From NCBI GenBank assembly GCA_964603255.1, contig CAZRVA010000028.1, forward strand, positions 1 through 27,968: a stretch of DNA of 27,968 nucleotides, written 5' to 3'. Below, in pieces: positions 25,170-27,968 of this stretch; position 1 is the first letter of the stretch; the number at the start of each line of letters is the position of its first letter. The notes beneath the pieces are model-generated. The model saw only the letters and a list, made by a program, of their open reading frames with translations, searched no databases and was not told the origin of the DNA. This DNA is from UBA6183 sp964603255 (lineage in GTDB: Bacteria > Bacteroidota > Bacteroidia > UKL13-3). Both the position numbers and the translations under genes were made by a program.

Positions 25170-25716
25170 ATTGTTTTTGGGTAATCACTTGTTTTAATTT
25201 TGCTTTGGCTTTTGCCAATTGTGTTTTACTGGTACTCTCGCTTATACCAAGTGTTTCGGCAATTTCTTGGTGACTGTATCCTTCTACCACAAACATGTTT
25301 AACACGGTGCGGTATCCTGTAGGTAATATGGTAATGGCATCATATAAATATTTGGCTTCTATTTGTTGTAAGGCATCATCATCAAAACTTACCTCTGGTG
25401 TTTGATCTAATGCCACCATATTAAAGTTGTTTTGTTTACGCAAAGCCATCAAAGCTTCGTTTACCATAATACGTTTCAACCAAAACTTAAAGCTATCTTC
25501 ACCTTGGTATTCAAACCGCTCTATTTGTTGAAAAGCCTTTAAGAAACCTTTCATCACACAATCTTCGGCTTCATCGGTTCTTACAATGTAACGCAGGCAA
25601 ACCCTAAACATGGTACTAAACAATCCATCAAACACCATTTTTTGTGTGCCTGAGTTTCCTTGTTTAAGTTGTTTGATATATTTTTCGTTTATCTGCATTG
25701 CTTTGTATACTGCCAT
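25150..25716 (-). CDS. ECF-type RNA polymerase sigma factor
   Basis: The protein has 188 residues in sigma-70 family, group 4 layout. Region 2 spans about residues 25-95 (FRVCLRYIVRTDEAEDCVMKGFLKAF, then FKFWLKRIMVNEALMALRK). Region 4 spans about 125-180, with LPTGYRTVLNMFVVEGYSHQEIAETLGISESTSKTQLAKAKAKL providing the helix-turn-helix. The two are joined by an acidic linker (SFDDDALQQIEAKY). Alternative starts are 25716 and 25698, and the longer one is kept. It heads an apparent three-gene unit with a membrane protein and an envelope protein, the classic arrangement for sensing an envelope signal. A weak promoter match lies just upstream. Confidence 0.94.
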   Translation of the reverse strand: MAVYKAMQINEKYIKQLKQGNSGTQKMVFDGLFSTMFRVCLRYIVRTDEAEDCVMKGFLKAFQQIERFEYQGEDSFKFWLKRIMVNEALMALRKQNNFNMVALDQTPEVSFDDDALQQIEAKYLYDAITILPTGYRTVLNMFVVEGYSHQEIAETLGISESTSKTQLAKAKAKLKQVITQKQYGYGNA

Positions 25717-25732
25717 AATGTGGATACGACAC

Positions 25733-25766
25733 CAAAAGTTGCCTAAGCCCTAAATTATTTTACAAA
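25733..25766 (-). promoter_or_regulatory. Possible promoter of the sigma-factor operon
   Basis: On the minus strand TTTG (25763-25766) is followed after 22 bases by AACTTTTG (25733-25740), one mismatch from TAnnTTTG. The spacing is slightly long. If the operon is autoregulated, the true promoter may have another form. The rest of the 190-base gap to the gyrA terminator is AT-rich and otherwise featureless. Confidence 0.3.
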
Positions 25767-25851
25767 TAATTGAATATCAATTTGATTATTTAGCTAAAAT
25801 TTTAATTACCCAAAACAAATATCATCAATTCAAACCCAAAACAGATAAAAC

Positions 25852-25889
25852 AAAACGCCCCAACTTATTGCTAAGTTGGGGCGTTTTTT
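25852..25889. terminator. Strong bidirectional terminator after gyrA
   Basis: A perfect 12-bp stem is formed by CGCCCCAACTTA (25856-25867) and TAAGTTGGGGCG (25872-25883), with a 4-base TTGC loop, an A-run before and six T residues after. It lies about 25 bases past the gyrA stop on the minus strand. It also shields the upstream region from plus-strand transcription. Confidence 0.9.
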
Positions 25890-25909
25890 ATGGTTATGAT
25901 GTTACAACA

Positions 25910-27968
25910 TTATTCATTGGTGTCATCATCAGCCGGAGTGTCTTCTCCTTTTTCTTCGTTGGCTTGGTCTTCCGCATCCTGCATAGCTCTGTCAACAATA
26001 TTATCAATATTAGTTGGCATGCCATCAACTACTGTTATCGGATTTCCGTCCTCGCCTACTTCACCTTCTGTTAATTCTTCTGGTTCTTCAACGTAATTAA
26101 TTTTAGCTACCGATGCAATGGCATCTTTATCATCAATATTAATTAAACGTACACCTTGCGTAACACGACCTAACACACGTAAATCTTTTACACTTAAACG
26201 AATGGTTATGCCTTTTTTGGTCATAATCATGATATCGTTGGTATCATCAACCTCCTTAATTGCAACTAACTTACCGGTTTTGTCGGTTACGTTCATGGCC
26301 ATTACACCTTTACCACCGCGGTTTGTAATACGGTAATCTTCTACTTCACTACGTTTACCTAAACCGTTTTCAGAAACCACTAAAGCATTGGTAACTTTAG
26401 GATCTTCTATAGCAATCATACCAATTACAGTATCACCTTCGGCTAATCTAATTGCACGAACACCGGTTGCGGTACGACCCATTGGGCGAACACTACTTTC
26501 GTTGAAACGAATAGCTTTACCCTCGCGACTTGCAATAATCATTTCGCAAGTACCGTTGGTTAATCTTGCTTCCACCAACATATCACCTTCGCGAACGTTA
26601 ATTGCATTTACACCATTTGCACGCGGACGAGAGTAGGCCTCTAAAGTAGTTTTCTTAATGGTACCTTGTTCGGTACACATTACCACATTGGTATTTTTAA
26701 TGTACTCCTCATCGCTTAACGTTTTAACGTTTAAGTAGGCCATTACTTTTTCTTCGCTACTAATGTTAATTAGGTTTTGAATAGCACGGCCTTTAGAGGT
26801 TTTATCTCCTTCAGGAATTTCCCAAACTTTTAACCAATAACATTTACCTTGGTTGGTAAAGAACAACAAGTAATTGTGGTTAGTTGCCATTAATACGTGT
26901 TCAACAAAATCCTCATCGCGTTTAGAAACACCACGAGAACCACGTCCACCACGGTTTTGCGTACGGTACTCACTTAACAATGTACGTTTAACATAACCCA
27001 AATGCGAAATGGTAATTACCACATCATCATTCGGAATTAAGTCTTCCATACTCATTTCGTTGCCAGCATAAATGATGTTTGTTCTACGCTCATCACCGTA
27101 TTTTTCTTTCATCTCAAGAAGTTCATCTTTAATGATTTTCATACGTAATGTTTCATCATTTAAAATTGATTGTAAGTAAGCAATCAACTTCATCAACTCG
27201 GCATATTCATCTTTTAACTTATCACGTTCAAGTCCGGTTAAGGCACGTAAACGCATATCCAAAATAGCTTTCGCTTGTATTTCGGTAAGTTTAAAGTTTT
27301 CCATTAACTGGGTGCGCGCCTCATCAGGGCTCACCGCTTCGCGAATAATTTTTATTACCGCATCAAGGTTATCAATGGCAATTAATAAACCTTCTAAAAT
27401 ATGTGCACGTTTTTGTGCTTCTTCTAATTCGTATTTGGTTCTGCGAACAACAACTTCGTGGCGGTGATCAACGTAATGTTTAATTAAATCTTTAAGATTT
27501 AACATCTCTGGCCTGCCGTTTACCAACGCTACATTGTTTACGTTAAACGAAGTTTGTAAAGCAGTGTATTTGTATAACTGATTTAAGATTACGTTTGGCA
27601 CTGCATCGCGTTTTAAATCAAACACAATACGCATACCTTCTCTATCCGACTCATCACGAATATCGCTGATGCCTTCAATTACTTTTTCGTTAACCAATTC
27701 AGCTGCTCGTTCAATTAAAGAAGCTTTGTTAACTTGGTATGGAATTTCGTTAACTACAATTTGTTCTTTACCTGTTTTGCTGGTCTCGAAATTCGCTTTG
27801 GCACGCATTACGATGCGACCTCTACCTGTTTCAAACGCTTCTTTAACCCCAGCATAGCCATAAATGGTACCACCTGTTGGGAAATCAGGAGCTTTAACAT
27901 GCTTCATCAGCTCAGCAACTTCAATTTCTTTATTGTCGATGAAAGCCACTACACCATCAATAACCTCG
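25910..27968 (-). CDS. gyrA: DNA gyrase subunit A (5' end outside window)
   Basis: The C-terminal 685 residues of the breakage-reunion subunit of gyrase, which introduces negative supercoils with GyrB. The frame is open to the right edge, where it reads EVIDGVVAFIDNKEIEVAEL, so the GTG at 27949 is an internal codon and not a start. The winged-helix/tower part shows FPTGGTIYGYAGVKEAFETGRGR and EIPYQVNKASLIERAAELV. The coiled coil follows. The beta-pinwheel carries a GyrA-box QNRGGRG (26939-26959), which favours GyrA over ParC. The end is a strongly acidic tail rich in Glu and Asp. The N-terminal part with the catalytic Tyr and the quinolone-resistance region is beyond the window. A strong terminator follows. 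Confidence 0.97.
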   Translation of the reverse strand, partial: EVIDGVVAFIDNKEIEVAELMKHVKAPDFPTGGTIYGYAGVKEAFETGRGRIVMRAKANFETSKTGKEQIVVNEIPYQVNKASLIERAAELVNEKVIEGISDIRDESDREGMRIVFDLKRDAVPNVILNQLYKYTALQTSFNVNNVALVNGRPEMLNLKDLIKHYVDHRHEVVVRRTKYELEEAQKRAHILEGLLIAIDNLDAVIKIIREAVSPDEARTQLMENFKLTEIQAKAILDMRLRALTGLERDKLKDEYAELMKLIAYLQSILNDETLRMKIIKDELLEMKEKYGDERRTNIIYAGNEMSMEDLIPNDDVVITISHLGYVKRTLLSEYRTQNRGGRGSRGVSKRDEDFVEHVLMATNHNYLLFFTNQGKCYWLKVWEIPEGDKTSKGRAIQNLINISSEEKVMAYLNVKTLSDEEYIKNTNVVMCTEQGTIKKTTLEAYSRPRANGVNAINVREGDMLVEARLTNGTCEMIIASREGKAIRFNESSVRPMGRTATGVRAIRLAEGDTVIGMIAIEDPKVTNALVVSENGLGKRSEVEDYRITNRGGKGVMAMNVTDKTGKLVAIKEVDDTNDIMIMTKKGITIRLSVKDLRVLGRVTQGVRLINIDDKDAIASVAKINYVEEPEELTEGEVGEDGNPITVVDGMPTNIDNIVDRAMQDAEDQANEEKGEDTPADDDTNE

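Noticed and set aside
25868..26096. Two overlapping plus-strand open frames at the gyrA end
   Set aside because: They lie opposite the acidic tail and terminator of gyrA and encode hydrophobic or Ser-rich strings typical of antisense frames.
1..27968. CRISPR array, tRNA, rRNA, transposase or prophage genes
   Set aside because: No regularly spaced repeats, no recognisable RNA-gene sequence and no mobile-element protein were found on either strand.

Overview
This 28 kb window looks like ordinary chromosome from an AT-rich Gram-negative bacterium of the phylum Bacteroidota. The evidence is a large PKD-repeat protein ending in a type IX secretion (type B) sorting domain, a DUF4290 protein (a family I know only from Bacteroidota), an LpxB for lipid A synthesis, genes without Shine-Dalgarno sequences, and several upstream boxes fitting the Bacteroidota TTG/TAnnTTTG promoter. 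I cannot name the genus. No rRNA, tRNA, CRISPR array, transposase or phage gene is visible.

Layout. Positions 1-177 hold a degenerate CTCTGCG repeat and a terminator. A run of minus-strand genes follows: leucyl-tRNA synthetase, a DUF4290 protein with an Asn/Gly/Arg-rich tail, a 350-base intergenic stretch with two large hairpins, an AlkB-type dioxygenase, a DUF1801/YdeI-like protein, an exported DUF2911 protein, a short-chain dehydrogenase with an altered catalytic motif, a FlK-like thioesterase and an MsbA-like ABC exporter. Divergent to these is uvrA (+), then a 70-residue membrane peptide (+), a membrane-anchored coiled-coil protein (-), lpxB (+), a 46-residue very basic protein (-) and a family 2 glycosyltransferase (+). 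Next come a solitary exported hypothetical gene with cassette-like flanks (-), an MFS transporter (-), the 1262-residue PKD/T9SS protein (-) and mtaB (+). The right end holds an ECF sigma factor / candidate anti-sigma / candidate outer-membrane-protein operon (-) and most of gyrA (-), whose 5' end lies outside the window.

How the genes fit together. Most are housekeeping: translation and tRNA modification (leuS, mtaB, possibly the 46-residue protein), DNA repair and topology (uvrA, alkB-like, gyrA), and envelope synthesis and transport (lpxB, MsbA-like exporter, glycosyltransferase). The dehydrogenase and thioesterase are translationally coupled and sit just behind the exporter. The sigma, anti-sigma and envelope genes overlap or nearly touch and look like one signalling unit.

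I found no convincing large undescribed system. The points most worth a second look are the paired hairpins at 4159-4287, the cassette-like insertion at 16345-16955, the dehydrogenase whose catalytic Tyr and Lys are replaced by Ser and Arg, the basic 46-residue protein with its own promoter, and the sigma-linked envelope protein.
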